Origin: Sulfurimonas sp.
GTDB lineage: Bacteria; Campylobacterota; Campylobacteria; Campylobacterales; Sulfurimonadaceae
Reading direction: 5' to 3'
Assembly (NCBI GenBank): GCA_015487435.1
Contig: WFPU01000186.1
Span: forward strand, 1 to 36,856
Length of the DNA: 36,856 nt
Shown here: positions 1 to 8,245 of the stretch, piece by piece
Numbering within the stretch: position 1 is the first letter of the stretch
Layout of the letters: each line of letters opens with the position of its first letter
The notes under the pieces: model-generated
The model's input: the letters and a program-made list of their open reading frames with translations, nothing else
Told to the model about the DNA's origin: nothing
The model's database searches: none
Program-made: the position numbers and the translations under genes

Positions 1-11
1 GCTTATTAAAG

Positions 12-1253
12 ATGGAAATCCAAGAAAAAACTATAGAACTAAAAAACACTCTTCTTTATGACAGATTAACTCTTCTACCAAATAGACTTAAACTCATTGA
101 AGATTTAGCAAAAAATAATGGAACAGCTCACTTATCACTAATAAATATAGATAGATTTAAGGATATCAACGATTTATATGGGTATAAAATTGGGGATGAA
201 ATTTTAAAAAAATTAGCTCAAACGATGCAAAAACTCTCAGTAAATGAAGCTACTGTTTATAAACTTCCAACAGATGAATTTGCAATATTTATAACCAAAG
301 AGATTAGTGAAAAAGAATTTTTAAAAACTATTAAAAATTTAATAAATTTAATTCAAGAGACTCCGTTTACAATAGATAAACACTCAATTTTTATAACACT
401 AAGTTGTGGTATAGCATGTAATGATGATTCCTTAATCATTAAAGCAAACTCAGCACTTCAGCTTGCTAAGAGTAAAACTAAAAGTGTTGTGACTTATGAT
501 AAATCATTAGATACTAAAAAGCAAATACTAGAAAATAATGATGCTTTGTTAATGTTAAAAGAGGCTATAAAAAATGATACAATTACTCCATACTTTCAAC
601 CTATTTATAATACTCGTACAAAAAAAATAGAAAAATATGAAGCTTTAGCTAGAATAATATTAAACAATGGTGATGTAGTGGCACCTTTTAAATTTTTAGA
701 GATTGCAATAAAAGCTAAACTATACTCAGAAATCACTCATGCTATGATAAGAAAATCATTTGAGTACTTCAAAGATAAAGAATATGAATTTTCTTTAAAC
801 ATCTCTATATTAGATATAGAAAATAAAAAAACTGTAAACTATCTTTTAGATGCTATAAAAAAATTCCCAAATCCGAGCAGAATTGTACTTGAAATATTAG
901 AGAGCGATAAAGTTGATAACTATGAAAAACTTAAAGAGTTTATAAACAAGATCAAGCAATATGGATGTAAATTTGCTATAGATGATTTTGGTAGCGGATA
1001 TTCTAATTTTGCTCATATTTTTGAGCTAAAGGTGGATTATTTAAAAATTGACGCTTCATTAGTTAAGAATATCACTACAGATGATAACTCAAAAATTATC
1101 ACTAAAACAATTATTAATTTTGCTTCTAGTATGGGGCTGCAAACAATAGCTGAATATGTAGAAGATAAAAATTCTTTAAAAATACTTGAAAAAATGGGTG
1201 TTAACTTTGTACAAGGATATTATATTGGCAAACCTGCGAAAAATATTATATAA
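12..1253 (+). CDS. GGDEF/EAL protein, probable c-di-GMP phosphodiesterase (5' end outside window)
   Basis: The frame is open upstream of the ATG to the window edge. The visible 413 residues are therefore probably the C-terminal part of a longer protein, perhaps with a sensor domain in front. A GGDEF-type domain spans about residues 15-165. Its signature is degraded: PTDEF at 86-90 replaces GGDEF, so cyclase activity is unlikely. An EAL domain follows at about 180-410 and looks intact: EAL at 210-212, LEILES near 293-298, DDFGSGY at 324-330, DYLKID, and a C-terminal QGYYIGKP. The inferred role is c-di-GMP hydrolysis, with the GGDEF part perhaps regulatory. The next gene is co-directional but 283 bp away across a repeat copy. 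Confidence is high for the domains and low for the true start. Confidence 0.88.
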   Translation: MEIQEKTIELKNTLLYDRLTLLPNRLKLIEDLAKNNGTAHLSLINIDRFKDINDLYGYKIGDEILKKLAQTMQKLSVNEATVYKLPTDEFAIFITKEISEKEFLKTIKNLINLIQETPFTIDKHSIFITLSCGIACNDDSLIIKANSALQLAKSKTKSVVTYDKSLDTKKQILENNDALLMLKEAIKNDTITPYFQPIYNTRTKKIEKYEALARIILNNGDVVAPFKFLEIAIKAKLYSEITHAMIRKSFEYFKDKEYEFSLNISILDIENKKTVNYLLDAIKKFPNPSRIVLEILESDKVDNYEKLKEFINKIKQYGCKFAIDDFGSGYSNFAHIFELKVDYLKIDASLVKNITTDDNSKIITKTIINFASSMGLQTIAEYVEDKNSLKILEKMGVNFVQGYYIGKPAKNII

Positions 1254-1387
1254 TTTATTACAAGATTGCCATTTTATAGCAAATAAGTGTATACATTGAA
1301 ACCTATTTCATGAAATATTATGACTAATATTGCATCTAATAACAATATTACTAAAATATATGTTACAATCTCGCAATTATATAATTA

Positions 1388-1500
1388 AGATTTCCGATTA
1401 TTTAGAAACTAGACCCTAAATCAAGTTTAGGGTGACGCTGTCCCCGTCATTTAGGACTTGATCCAGAATCTAATTTATAATCAATCAGAGAGTTCAATTA
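1388..1500. repeat. Palindromic repeat element, copy A
   Basis: This copy has two facing hairpins. The left is TAGACCCTAAATCAAGTTTA + GGGTGACG. The right is CGTCATTTAGGACTTG + ATCCAGAATCTA, joined by a short spacer. The right outer end AATCAGAGAGTTCAATT is well kept, while the left end (TCCGATTATTTAG) has drifted. It lies in the 283-bp gap between the EAL gene and the PAS gene. The rest of that gap is AT-rich and shows no gene. Confidence 0.85.
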
Positions 1501-1536
1501 ATATATATGATAACTTTACTATAACGGAAAAAGCTA

Positions 1537-2079
1537 ATGTCTTCAAAAAGTTTATCAAAACTAGATGCTCCAAAAAACATAACTGCTAATGAAAAAATAT
1601 TAAGTAATAATGATTTTATAGTTTCAAAAACGGATTTGAAAGGTAAAATCATTTATTGCAATGAAATATTTATGGAGATAGCAGGTTATTCTGCATCTGA
1701 ATTAATTGGCGCAAACCATAACATTATTCGCCACCCTGATATGCCTCGTATCGCTTTTAAAATAGCTTGGGATCTAATCCAAAACAACAAAGAATTTTTT
1801 GGTTTTGTAAAAAATCTGTGTGCTGATGGTGGATACTATTGGGTATTTACATATATCACTGCTGATTTAGATACGAATGGTAAGATCATTAGTTACACAT
1901 CTATTAGAAGAAAACCTCCCCAATCTGCAATTGATACCATAATACCTGTATATAAACTATTACAAGCTGCAGAAAAAAGTGGTGGGATGGATGCTTCAGA
2001 AAAAGTTTTAAATAATTTTCTAGAAGAAAATAAAACAACTTACGATGAACTTGTTATAAATTTACAAAATGGAGCTTAG
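1537..2079 (+). CDS. PAS-domain signalling protein (Aer/CetB-like)
   Basis: This 180-residue soluble protein is essentially one PAS domain at about residues 24-125. Diagnostic stretches are [16 protein letters not shown], the GYSASELIG turn, NIIRHPDMP, and a final YTSIRRKP strand. The HPDMP motif is typical of Aer and CetB redox/energy-taxis PAS domains, where FAD or another cofactor is bound; cofactor binding here is inference. A GGAAA-like ribosome site precedes the ATG. The soluble chemoreceptor gene starts 2 nt after the stop, and its GGAG ribosome site lies inside this gene's last codons. The two proteins are thus probably made together, as in CetA/CetB of Campylobacter. Confidence 0.82.
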   Translation: MSSKSLSKLDAPKNITANEKILSNNDFIVSKTDLKGKIIYCNEIFMEIAGYSASELIGANHNIIRHPDMPRIAFKIAWDLIQNNKEFFGFVKNLCADGGYYWVFTYITADLDTNGKIISYTSIRRKPPQSAIDTIIPVYKLLQAAEKSGGMDASEKVLNNFLEENKTTYDELVINLQNGA

Positions 2080-2081
2080 AT

Positions 2082-3404
2082 ATGGTTTTTTTTAATAAAC
2101 AAAAAAATAATGACACTGAATTAATGCAACAGATATCTAATGTTTTAAATGATGTCAAAAACGGTAAACTTGCTTCTCGTATCATATTATCAACAAATGA
2201 AACACCCTTAGAATCTATCGCTTGGGATATAAACAATTCCCTTGATCAAATGGAGGTTATACTTAGAGAAAGTCGTAACAACATTATCGCTATTAGCAAT
2301 GGTCAAATGTATAGAACTATGTTCTCTGCAGGACTTAAAGGTGAGTTTAAAGATACTGCAAGTACAATCAGTAAAACCATGGCATCTATGAAAGCTAATG
2401 AAAAATATAAAATTATGGGACAACTATCTAGTGAATTTAGCAGTTTTAATAATGGAATGGAGGGAAATTTTGATGTTATAACATCTGGAATAAACAAAGC
2501 CGAAGTCTCCCTTCAAGAAGTTGCAACAAAAACCTCTGAGGCTGCAGAATCAGCTAAATTAACCTTTAGCTCTGTTGAAAATACAACCGTAGAAATTTCA
2601 AATTTAAATGAACTTATTGTAAATACAACTAGTTCAATTTCTGAGCTTGATGATAATGTTGGAGATATTACAAATGTTGTTAACCTAATCAAAGATATAG
2701 CTGATCAAACAAACTTACTCGCTTTAAATGCAGCAATAGAAGCAGCGCGAGCAGGTGAGCATGGTCGTGGTTTTGCCGTAGTTGCTGATGAAGTTAGAAA
2801 ATTAGCAGAACGCACTCAAAAGGCTACAGGAGAGATAAGTATAACTATCCAAAATCTTCAACAACAATCAAATACCATCTCTGAAAATGCTACCACTATG
2901 AACGAAATAGCGCAAAACACAACTGAGACTATGGATATATTTTCAAACACAATGAATAAATTTACCGATGATTTATCTAAAACATCACAAATATCAAATG
3001 AAAGTAGTTTTGCACTATTTTTATCTAATTATAAGATAGATCACATCTTATTTAAATCATCTGCTTATTCATCTGTTGTTAATGGTACGGCCTCAGATAA
3101 GCTTAAAAAAGATCATAAGCATTGTGGTTTTGGTGCTTGGTATTATGGCTCAGGGCAAAAACTATTTGCTTCTAATCAAACATTTAAAAATATGCAACAT
3201 CACCATCAAGAATTTCACAATCTCATAAATAAGAATATTGAATGTGCGTTAAGTGGTAGTTGTATGAGTGAAAGCAAAAATAGAAAAAAGATTATGCAAC
3301 AATTTCAAGATGCTGAAGAACATTCAAACAAATTATTTGTGTTGCTAGACGATTTAGCTAATGAGATTGGATCAACCATAGATATGCGCGAAGTTATTAG
3401 TTAA
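2082..3404 (+). CDS. Soluble methyl-accepting chemotaxis protein with C-terminal CZB domain
   Basis: A 440-residue chemoreceptor with no membrane segment, so probably cytoplasmic. Residues about 20-110 look like HAMP-type helices. The MCP signalling hairpin follows, with its highly conserved tip at about 208-247 ([20 protein letters not shown], then [19 protein letters not shown]). The last 120 residues are a chemoreceptor zinc-binding (CZB) domain: the early His in IDHILF, the [10 protein letters not shown] signature, and a later HHHQEFH cluster. CZB domains bind zinc and are linked to sensing of metal or oxidants in other bacteria. The upstream PAS protein is the likely sensory partner. Its stop is only 5 nt from the convergent alr stop. 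Confidence 0.9.
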   Translation: MVFFNKQKNNDTELMQQISNVLNDVKNGKLASRIILSTNETPLESIAWDINNSLDQMEVILRESRNNIIAISNGQMYRTMFSAGLKGEFKDTASTISKTMASMKANEKYKIMGQLSSEFSSFNNGMEGNFDVITSGINKAEVSLQEVATKTSEAAESAKLTFSSVENTTVEISNLNELIVNTTSSISELDDNVGDITNVVNLIKDIADQTNLLALNAAIEAARAGEHGRGFAVVADEVRKLAERTQKATGEISITIQNLQQQSNTISENATTMNEIAQNTTETMDIFSNTMNKFTDDLSKTSQISNESSFALFLSNYKIDHILFKSSAYSSVVNGTASDKLKKDHKHCGFGAWYYGSGQKLFASNQTFKNMQHHHQEFHNLINKNIECALSGSCMSESKNRKKIMQQFQDAEEHSNKLFVLLDDLANEIGSTIDMREVIS

Positions 3405-3409
3405 AAAAA

Positions 3410-4411
3410 CTATTTTATTATTCTTTTTATATATGGTTTTAATGAAGTTAAAACCTCATAAGAGATTGTCTCTGCTTTTTTTGCAGGGATATTTGCATCA
3501 TCAAAAATTAAAAGTTCATCTTCTTCACTTATAAATGAAGAATTATCCATTGAGATTCTACCTATTAACTCTTTCTCATTTGGCGTTATGAAATTATTTG
3601 ATAGTGAGCGTAAAAAACCATCCCCGTAACCAAAATCATAACTAGAGATTACACAATCTTTTTTCATTTCGTAAGTAGCTCCATAACCAATTCTATTACC
3701 CTTTTTTACTTTGCGTGATGATTTTTTAATAGCAGTTAATGAAAGAACTGGTTTAAATCCATCAACATCGCAAGCATCACTTAGTAGGCATCCATAAGCA
3801 GCAATTCCTACTCTTGCCATATCTTCATTAAAATTATCATAACGCATTAATGAGGCTGAATTTGCTGAATGAAATCTAATTTTATTTAAACCAGAGGCTA
3901 AAACTATTTTTTTTACTTTTTTGAAATTTTTGTTTTGAGTGAACCACTCTGAAGTTAATTCATCGGCACTTCTGTGATGAGTAAAAACAGCTTCAAGAAT
4001 AAGCCCCTGCTCTTTTATGAGTTCTATCGCTTTTTCAATTTCACTCATATCAATGCCATTTCGATGCATAAGTGTATCTACTTTTAATTCTACCTTTGTA
4101 CCCTTTGGAAACTTTTTTATAGTTTTAATATCGTTGATTGTATATCTGATTTTATCACTACTTTGTAATGGAATTTCAGCCAAAACAAGTATGTACTCAA
4201 AATAATCTTTAACCATATCAGCTTCAACTTGGCAACGAACAATCGCTTTAGTAATTCCATATTCTTTTGCCATAGTTGCTACTTCTACCAAGCCGTGACC
4301 ATAAGCATTATCTTTTAAAACTATTGCAATTTTATCTTTACTTTTAGTTTTGTTTGTAATAATATCGAGGTTGTTAAAAAAATTATTTTTATTTAGAGTT
4401 ATGTAAGCCAT
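3410..4411 (-). CDS. alr: Alanine racemase
   Basis: A PLP enzyme that interconverts L- and D-alanine for peptidoglycan. The PLP lysine is K33 in VLKDNAYGHG and the second catalytic base is probably Y243 in RIGYGATYE. Length is 333 residues, somewhat short for the family, but both the barrel and the C-terminal beta domain are present. The gene is divergent from the agmatine deiminase gene, with only 14 nt between the two start codons. No Shine-Dalgarno is visible upstream. Instead a perfect TATAAT sits 6 nt before the ATG, which suggests a leaderless transcript. Its 3' end nearly touches the chemoreceptor gene. Confidence 0.93.
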   Translation of the reverse strand: MAYITLNKNNFFNNLDIITNKTKSKDKIAIVLKDNAYGHGLVEVATMAKEYGITKAIVRCQVEADMVKDYFEYILVLAEIPLQSSDKIRYTINDIKTIKKFPKGTKVELKVDTLMHRNGIDMSEIEKAIELIKEQGLILEAVFTHHRSADELTSEWFTQNKNFKKVKKIVLASGLNKIRFHSANSASLMRYDNFNEDMARVGIAAYGCLLSDACDVDGFKPVLSLTAIKKSSRKVKKGNRIGYGATYEMKKDCVISSYDFGYGDGFLRSLSNNFITPNEKELIGRISMDNSSFISEEDELLIFDDANIPAKKAETISYEVLTSLKPYIKRIIK

Positions 4412-4417
4412 AAAGGA

Positions 4418-4423
4418 ATTATA
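4418..4423 (-). promoter_or_regulatory. -10 box predicting a leaderless alr mRNA
   Basis: On the minus strand the gap reads AGTATAATTCCTTT and then ATG. The TATAAT hexamer is followed by exactly 6 nt, which places the expected +1 on the A of the alr start codon. The same 14 nt read on the plus strand give AAAGGA, the ribosome site of the divergent agmatine deiminase gene. One short sequence thus serves both genes. Confidence 0.6.
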
Positions 4424-4425
4424 CT

Positions 4426-5427
4426 ATGAAATGTTTAATTGGGGAATTTGAGGAACAAAGTTTTACACAAATCATATTTCCACATACCAATACTGATTGG
4501 AATTGTTGTTTAGCTGAGGCTCAAAATACATTTATAAATATCATAAACACAATTATAAAATATCAAAAGTGTTTAGTAGTTTGTGCAGATTTAGAAGATA
4601 CTAAAAAAAGATTTGAGATAAATGATAATCTATATTTTGTAAAGTATAAAACTAATGATTGTTGGGCAAGAGACACCTCAGCACTTTGTGTAAAAGATAC
4701 AAAAAGAATCAAACTACTAGATTTTGAGTTTAATAGTTGGGGAGATAAGTTTGAGTTTAATCTTGATAATGCTATGACAAAAAATATACAAAAAATTTAC
4801 TCAAAAAAAACTTCACATATTGACTTTATTCTTGAGGGTGGAGCTATTGAGAGTAATGGGATTGATACAATTTTAACAACCTCAAAATGTATGTTAAATA
4901 AAAATCGTAATCCAAATTTAAATCCAATAGAGATAACCCAAAAACTAAATAAATACTTTGGAGCTACAAAAATACTTTATCTAAATTATGGACACTTGTG
5001 CGGTGATGATACTGATTCACATATAGATACACTAGCACGATTTATAAACAAAGACACCATAATGTATGTGGAATGTAAAGATGAAGATGACGAACATTAT
5101 TTAGAGTTACAGATGATGAAAAAAGAGTTAGAGATAATGGCTATTGAGAATAATTTTAACTTAATTGCCCTTCCATTTCCAGATGCTATATATGATGAGG
5201 AGGAGGAAAGGCTACCTGCCACTTATGCTAATTTTCTTTTTGTAAATGGGGCTGTATTAGTTCCAACTTATGGAGTAAAAGAAGATACCTTGACTATAAA
5301 AATATTTAAAGATACTTTTAAAGATTTAGATGTAGTTGGAGTTAATTGTTCTACTCTCATAAAACAACATGGCTCACTTCACTGTGTTTGTATGAATTTC
5401 GCTAGTGGAATTGGAATCAACACTTAA
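4426..5427 (+). CDS. aguA: Agmatine deiminase (peptidylarginine-deiminase family)
   Basis: Predicted to hydrolyse agmatine to N-carbamoylputrescine and ammonia, feeding putrescine synthesis. The guanidine-modifying fold is supported by WARDTSA (R82, D83), LEGGAIE (E137), DTDSHIDT (H199) and the C-terminal HCVCMN with catalytic C320. The length of 333 residues is usual for the short epsilonproteobacterial form. The start is supported by AAAGGAA about 8 nt upstream. The 3' end overlaps a small antisense membrane-protein ORF by 54 bp. No carbamoylputrescine amidase gene is visible nearby, so substrate specificity (agmatine versus a related guanidine) rests on family membership. Confidence 0.85.
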   Translation: MKCLIGEFEEQSFTQIIFPHTNTDWNCCLAEAQNTFINIINTIIKYQKCLVVCADLEDTKKRFEINDNLYFVKYKTNDCWARDTSALCVKDTKRIKLLDFEFNSWGDKFEFNLDNAMTKNIQKIYSKKTSHIDFILEGGAIESNGIDTILTTSKCMLNKNRNPNLNPIEITQKLNKYFGATKILYLNYGHLCGDDTDSHIDTLARFINKDTIMYVECKDEDDEHYLELQMMKKELEIMAIENNFNLIALPFPDAIYDEEEERLPATYANFLFVNGAVLVPTYGVKEDTLTIKIFKDTFKDLDVVGVNCSTLIKQHGSLHCVCMNFASGIGINT

Positions 5428-5517
5428 CATTGCAATACCACTCATAATCAAATAGGTCGCAAGACCAAAACCTAACGCTATTAAAACCATTTTTTTTATT
5501 TTTTCAAATTTACTCAT
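5374..5517 (-). CDS. Small single-span membrane protein, 47 residues
   Basis: This ORF is absent from the track. It starts ATG AGT AAA TTT GAA and ends TGA after 47 codons. The product has a lysine-rich cytoplasmic head (MSKFEKIKK), one strong hydrophobic segment (about residues 10-32, VLIALGFGLATYLIMSG within it) and a short polar tail, giving an N-in bitopic protein. There is no Shine-Dalgarno. An extended -10 box TGCTAAAAT ends 6 nt before the ATG, predicting a leaderless mRNA. The last 54 bp are antisense to the agmatine deiminase gene. The function is not recognised. A good topology plus a strong promoter make it more than chance, but homologues would settle it. Confidence 0.6.
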   Translation of the reverse strand: MSKFEKIKKMVLIALGFGLATYLIMSGIAMLSVDSNSTSEIHTNTVK

Positions 5518-5523
5518 AATGAA

Positions 5524-5532
5524 ATTTTAGCA
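5524..5532 (-). promoter_or_regulatory. Extended -10 box for the 47-residue membrane protein
   Basis: On the minus strand TGC TAAAAT is followed by TTCATT and then ATG. The hexamer-to-ATG spacing is 6 nt, so the expected transcript starts at the initiation codon. Confidence 0.55.
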
Positions 5533-5553
5533 AAATAATGATAATTTACTATT

Positions 5554-5670
5554 AATTGGACTCTCTGAACAATTAGTTATTAGATTCTGGATCAAGTCCA
5601 AAATGACGTAACTATATTTATTCCAAACTTGACTTGGAATCTAACTTATAATTAATCAGAGGTCTCAATT
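5554..5670. repeat. Palindromic repeat element, copy B (complete)
   Basis: This is one of the best-preserved copies. The left end is AATTGGACTCTCTGA. Next comes hairpin 1 (TAGATTCTGGATCAAGTCCA + AAATGACG), a spacer, hairpin 2 (ATTCCAAACTTGACTTGGAA + TCTA), and the right end TTAATCAGAGGTCTCAATT. Together these show a MITE-like layout with outer inverted ends. It lies between the agmatine deiminase end (and the small ORF promoter) and the end of the response-regulator gene. Confidence 0.9.
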
Positions 5671-5677
5671 AAATATT

Positions 5678-6988
5678 TTAAGCATTAAGATATTTATAGC
5701 AAACTTTATTTCTCCCGCTATCTTTTGCTCTATATAGTTCTTCATCAGCAAGTTTATAAATATCGTTCATATCTAAGGTTATATTTGCTGGTAAAGAAAA
5801 CTTTATACATACTAAACCTATAGATACACTTAGTACTGGAACTACTTTACTAGTTTTATGCTCTATCTTAAGATCAACAATCGCCTTACATAAATTATTA
5901 GCAATTTTACTAGAATCTGCAAAAACATTAGTTGTGTATATTACACCAAACTCTTCTCCACCAATTCTAAAAACCAAATCTTCAATACGAAGTAACTGAC
6001 TCTTTAATGTTTTTGCCACTTTTTTTAGTACTTCATCTCCGGCTTGGTGGCCATAAGTATCATTATACTGCTTAAAATAATCAATATCCAGCATCATAAA
6101 AGATAGAGAATAACCTGTACGAATTGATCTTTTAATCTCTCGTGGAAAAACTTCATTAAAATATCTACGATTATAAATATCAGTTAATTGATCCGTTATT
6201 GCCATGCCTTGGACTATCTTTTCATTTGTTATATCTTGTCTGATAGCCGTATAGCCATAGATAGTATCTGTAGCATCATATATCGGTGATATAACAACAT
6301 AAGTCCAAAAGTATCCACCATTTTTTCGCTTGTTCTTAACCTCACCCTCCCAATTTTTACCTTTTAAAAGAGTATCCCATAGATTATTATAAACATCATC
6401 CGCTGTATCTTCATGACGCATAATATTATGCTTTTTACCTATCAATTCTTTTTTAGTATAACCTGAAAGACGACAAAATGCTTCGCTAACTTCTGTAATA
6501 ACACCATTTAAATCAGTTGTTGAAAAGCTAACATGTTTATTAACTAATTCTATTCTTTTTTCTAAATCTTTTTGCATAAAAGAGATCGAGAGTTGAGTGT
6601 AAATTCTTGCTAACAACTCTTTTGGTATAAAGGGTTTTATAATGTAATCCATAACACCAGCTTTATATGCCATATCAATACTCTCTTCATACGCAGTAGA
6701 TGTTAAAAATATAACTGGTATATTTTTTGATTTTTTATTATTTTTAAGTTGCTTTAAAACTTTATAGCCATCTATTTCAGGCATAAAAATATCAAGTAAA
6801 ACTAAATCAATATGCTCTTTTTTTACTGTTTTTATGGCATTTACTCCACTAACTGCTTCTATAACATTGTATCGGTCTAATAATTTTGAGAGGTGATAAC
6901 GATTTGTATTACTAGCGACAACAATTAATATGGTAATTTTACTATTATCTATATTTTTTAAAGCGTTTAGCAAAGTATCTATATCCAT
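5678..6988 (-). CDS. Receiver-PAS-GGDEF diguanylate cyclase
   Basis: A 436-residue cytoplasmic c-di-GMP synthase. A receiver-like domain spans about residues 18-135, with the phospho-acceptor candidate D66 in LLDIFMPEIDGY and the conserved lysine in IIKPF. The acidic pair that normally binds Mg2+ is missing, because the usual ILIVDDS reads ILIVVAS (residues 20-26). Phosphorylation is therefore doubtful. A PAS domain follows at about 150-260 (TDLNGVITEVSEAFCRLSGY, IMRHEDT). The GGDEF domain carries an intact GGEEF at 343-347 and an RIED inhibitory site 5 residues before it, so it is probably active and feedback-inhibited. A TATAAT lies 10 nt before the ATG. The gene is divergent from ispG. Confidence 0.9.
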   Translation of the reverse strand: MDIDTLLNALKNIDNSKITILIVVASNTNRYHLSKLLDRYNVIEAVSGVNAIKTVKKEHIDLVLLDIFMPEIDGYKVLKQLKNNKKSKNIPVIFLTSTAYEESIDMAYKAGVMDYIIKPFIPKELLARIYTQLSISFMQKDLEKRIELVNKHVSFSTTDLNGVITEVSEAFCRLSGYTKKELIGKKHNIMRHEDTADDVYNNLWDTLLKGKNWEGEVKNKRKNGGYFWTYVVISPIYDATDTIYGYTAIRQDITNEKIVQGMAITDQLTDIYNRRYFNEVFPREIKRSIRTGYSLSFMMLDIDYFKQYNDTYGHQAGDEVLKKVAKTLKSQLLRIEDLVFRIGGEEFGVIYTTNVFADSSKIANNLCKAIVDLKIEHKTSKVVPVLSVSIGLVCIKFSLPANITLDMNDIYKLADEELYRAKDSGRNKVCYKYLNA

Positions 6989-7058
6989 TCATTATTTAAT
7001 TATAAAAACAATATCATAGCTACTTAATATTTAAAGCACTCTTTTATCACAAAAAAGA

Positions 7059-7064
7059 TAAAAT
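7059..7064 (+). promoter_or_regulatory. -10 box predicting a leaderless ispG mRNA
   Basis: TAAAAT is followed by CTTTTT and then the ispG ATG. The spacing is exactly 6 nt, and no Shine-Dalgarno is visible between the box and the start. Confidence 0.5.
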
Positions 7065-7070
7065 CTTTTT

Positions 7071-8132
7071 ATGATAAAAAGAATACAAACTAAAAAAATA
7101 TATGTCGGAGATGTGGCAGTTGGTGGAGATGCACCAATAACTACACAATCAATGACATACTCCCAAACTGCCGATACAGAAGCTACAGTTGCTCAGATAA
7201 AACGCCTGCATTTTGCAGGTTGTGACATAGTTCGTTGTGCAGTACCAAATATGGAAGATGCACTAGCACTAAAGTTTATAAAAGAACAGATTGAGTTACC
7301 ACTTGTTGCAGATATTCACTTCAACCATAAACTAGCTCTTGTAGCTGCTGAAGTTGTTGATTGCATCCGTATAAATCCTGGAAACATTGGCTCAAAAGAA
7401 AAAGTAGCCGAAGTTGTAAAAGCTTGTCAAAATCGTAATATTCCAATAAGAATTGGTGTTAATGCTGGAAGTTTAGAAAAAGAATTTTTAAACAAGTATG
7501 GACAAACAGCAGAGGGGATGGTAGCATCAGCTGAGTACAACATCAAATATCTTGAAGATTTAGGATTTAATGACATAAAGATTTCACTTAAAGCTAGTGA
7601 TGTGCAAAGAACAGTAGATGCATATAGAATGCTTAGACCTAAAAATAACTACCCTTTTCATCTTGGAGTTACAGAAGCTGGTACTCTTTTTCATGCTACT
7701 GTAAAAAGTTCTATTGGACTAGGTACCCTTTTACTTGATGGCATTGGTGATACAATGCGTGTAAGTATTACAGGCGAACTAGAAGAAGAGATAAATGTAG
7801 CCCGTGCAATACTCAAAGACAGTGGAGCTATGCCTGATGGACTCAACATCATCTCATGCCCAACTTGTGGAAGAATTGAAGCTGATTTAGTTCGTGCCGT
7901 AGCAGAGATAGAAAAAAGAACAGCACATATAAAAACACCTTTAAATGTTTCAGTTATGGGATGTGTTGTAAATGCCATAGGTGAAGCCGCACACTCTGAT
8001 GTTGCCATAGCTTATGGCAAAGGTAAAGGTTTGGTTATGCTAAAAGGTGAAGTTGTGGCTAACCTTGATGAAAGTGAACTTGTAGATAGATTTGTGCGTG
8101 AAGTTGAAAAGATGGCAAAGAAAGTAGATTAA
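7071..8132 (+). CDS. ispG: 4-hydroxy-3-methylbut-2-enyl diphosphate synthase (IspG/GcpE)
   Basis: Catalyses the penultimate step of the MEP isoprenoid pathway, converting MEcPP to HMBPP with a 4Fe-4S cluster. The protein is 353 residues, the usual length of the short bacterial form. The TIM-barrel part includes [11 protein letters not shown] and [12 protein letters not shown]. The C-terminal cluster ligands are clear: C263 and C266 in ISCPTCGR, C298 in VMGCVVN and E305 in [10 protein letters not shown]. The start is fixed by family length. It has no ribosome binding site, and a TAAAAT box 6 nt upstream suggests leaderless translation. dnaB follows 113 bp downstream behind its own candidate promoters. 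Confidence 0.96.
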   Translation: MIKRIQTKKIYVGDVAVGGDAPITTQSMTYSQTADTEATVAQIKRLHFAGCDIVRCAVPNMEDALALKFIKEQIELPLVADIHFNHKLALVAAEVVDCIRINPGNIGSKEKVAEVVKACQNRNIPIRIGVNAGSLEKEFLNKYGQTAEGMVASAEYNIKYLEDLGFNDIKISLKASDVQRTVDAYRMLRPKNNYPFHLGVTEAGTLFHATVKSSIGLGTLLLDGIGDTMRVSITGELEEEINVARAILKDSGAMPDGLNIISCPTCGRIEADLVRAVAEIEKRTAHIKTPLNVSVMGCVVNAIGEAAHSDVAIAYGKGKGLVMLKGEVVANLDESELVDRFVREVEKMAKKVD

Positions 8133-8156
8133 ACTAAAATTGATATAAAAATAATA

Positions 8157-8184
8157 TGCTAAAATAAGGTTATTCATGTATAAT
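8157..8184 (+). promoter_or_regulatory. Two candidate -10 boxes upstream of dnaB
   Basis: An extended box TGCTAAAAT (8157-8165) and a second box TATAAT (8179-8184, preceded by CATG) lie in the 113-bp AT-rich gap between ispG and dnaB. No conserved -35 is apparent, which is normal for sigma-70 promoters in this phylum. Either box would give a leader of about 55-75 nt carrying the dnaB ribosome site GAGAAGAA. Confidence 0.5.
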
Positions 8185-8245
8185 GGAAATAAATTAATTA
8201 GAGTTAAATCTATACAAAAAAACTAAACTCAATTGAGAAGAATTA

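Noticed and set aside
1254-1536. tRNA or small RNA gene in the longest 5' intergenic gap
   Set aside because: No cloverleaf, CCA end or other RNA signature was found. The gap holds repeat copy A and AT-rich sequence.
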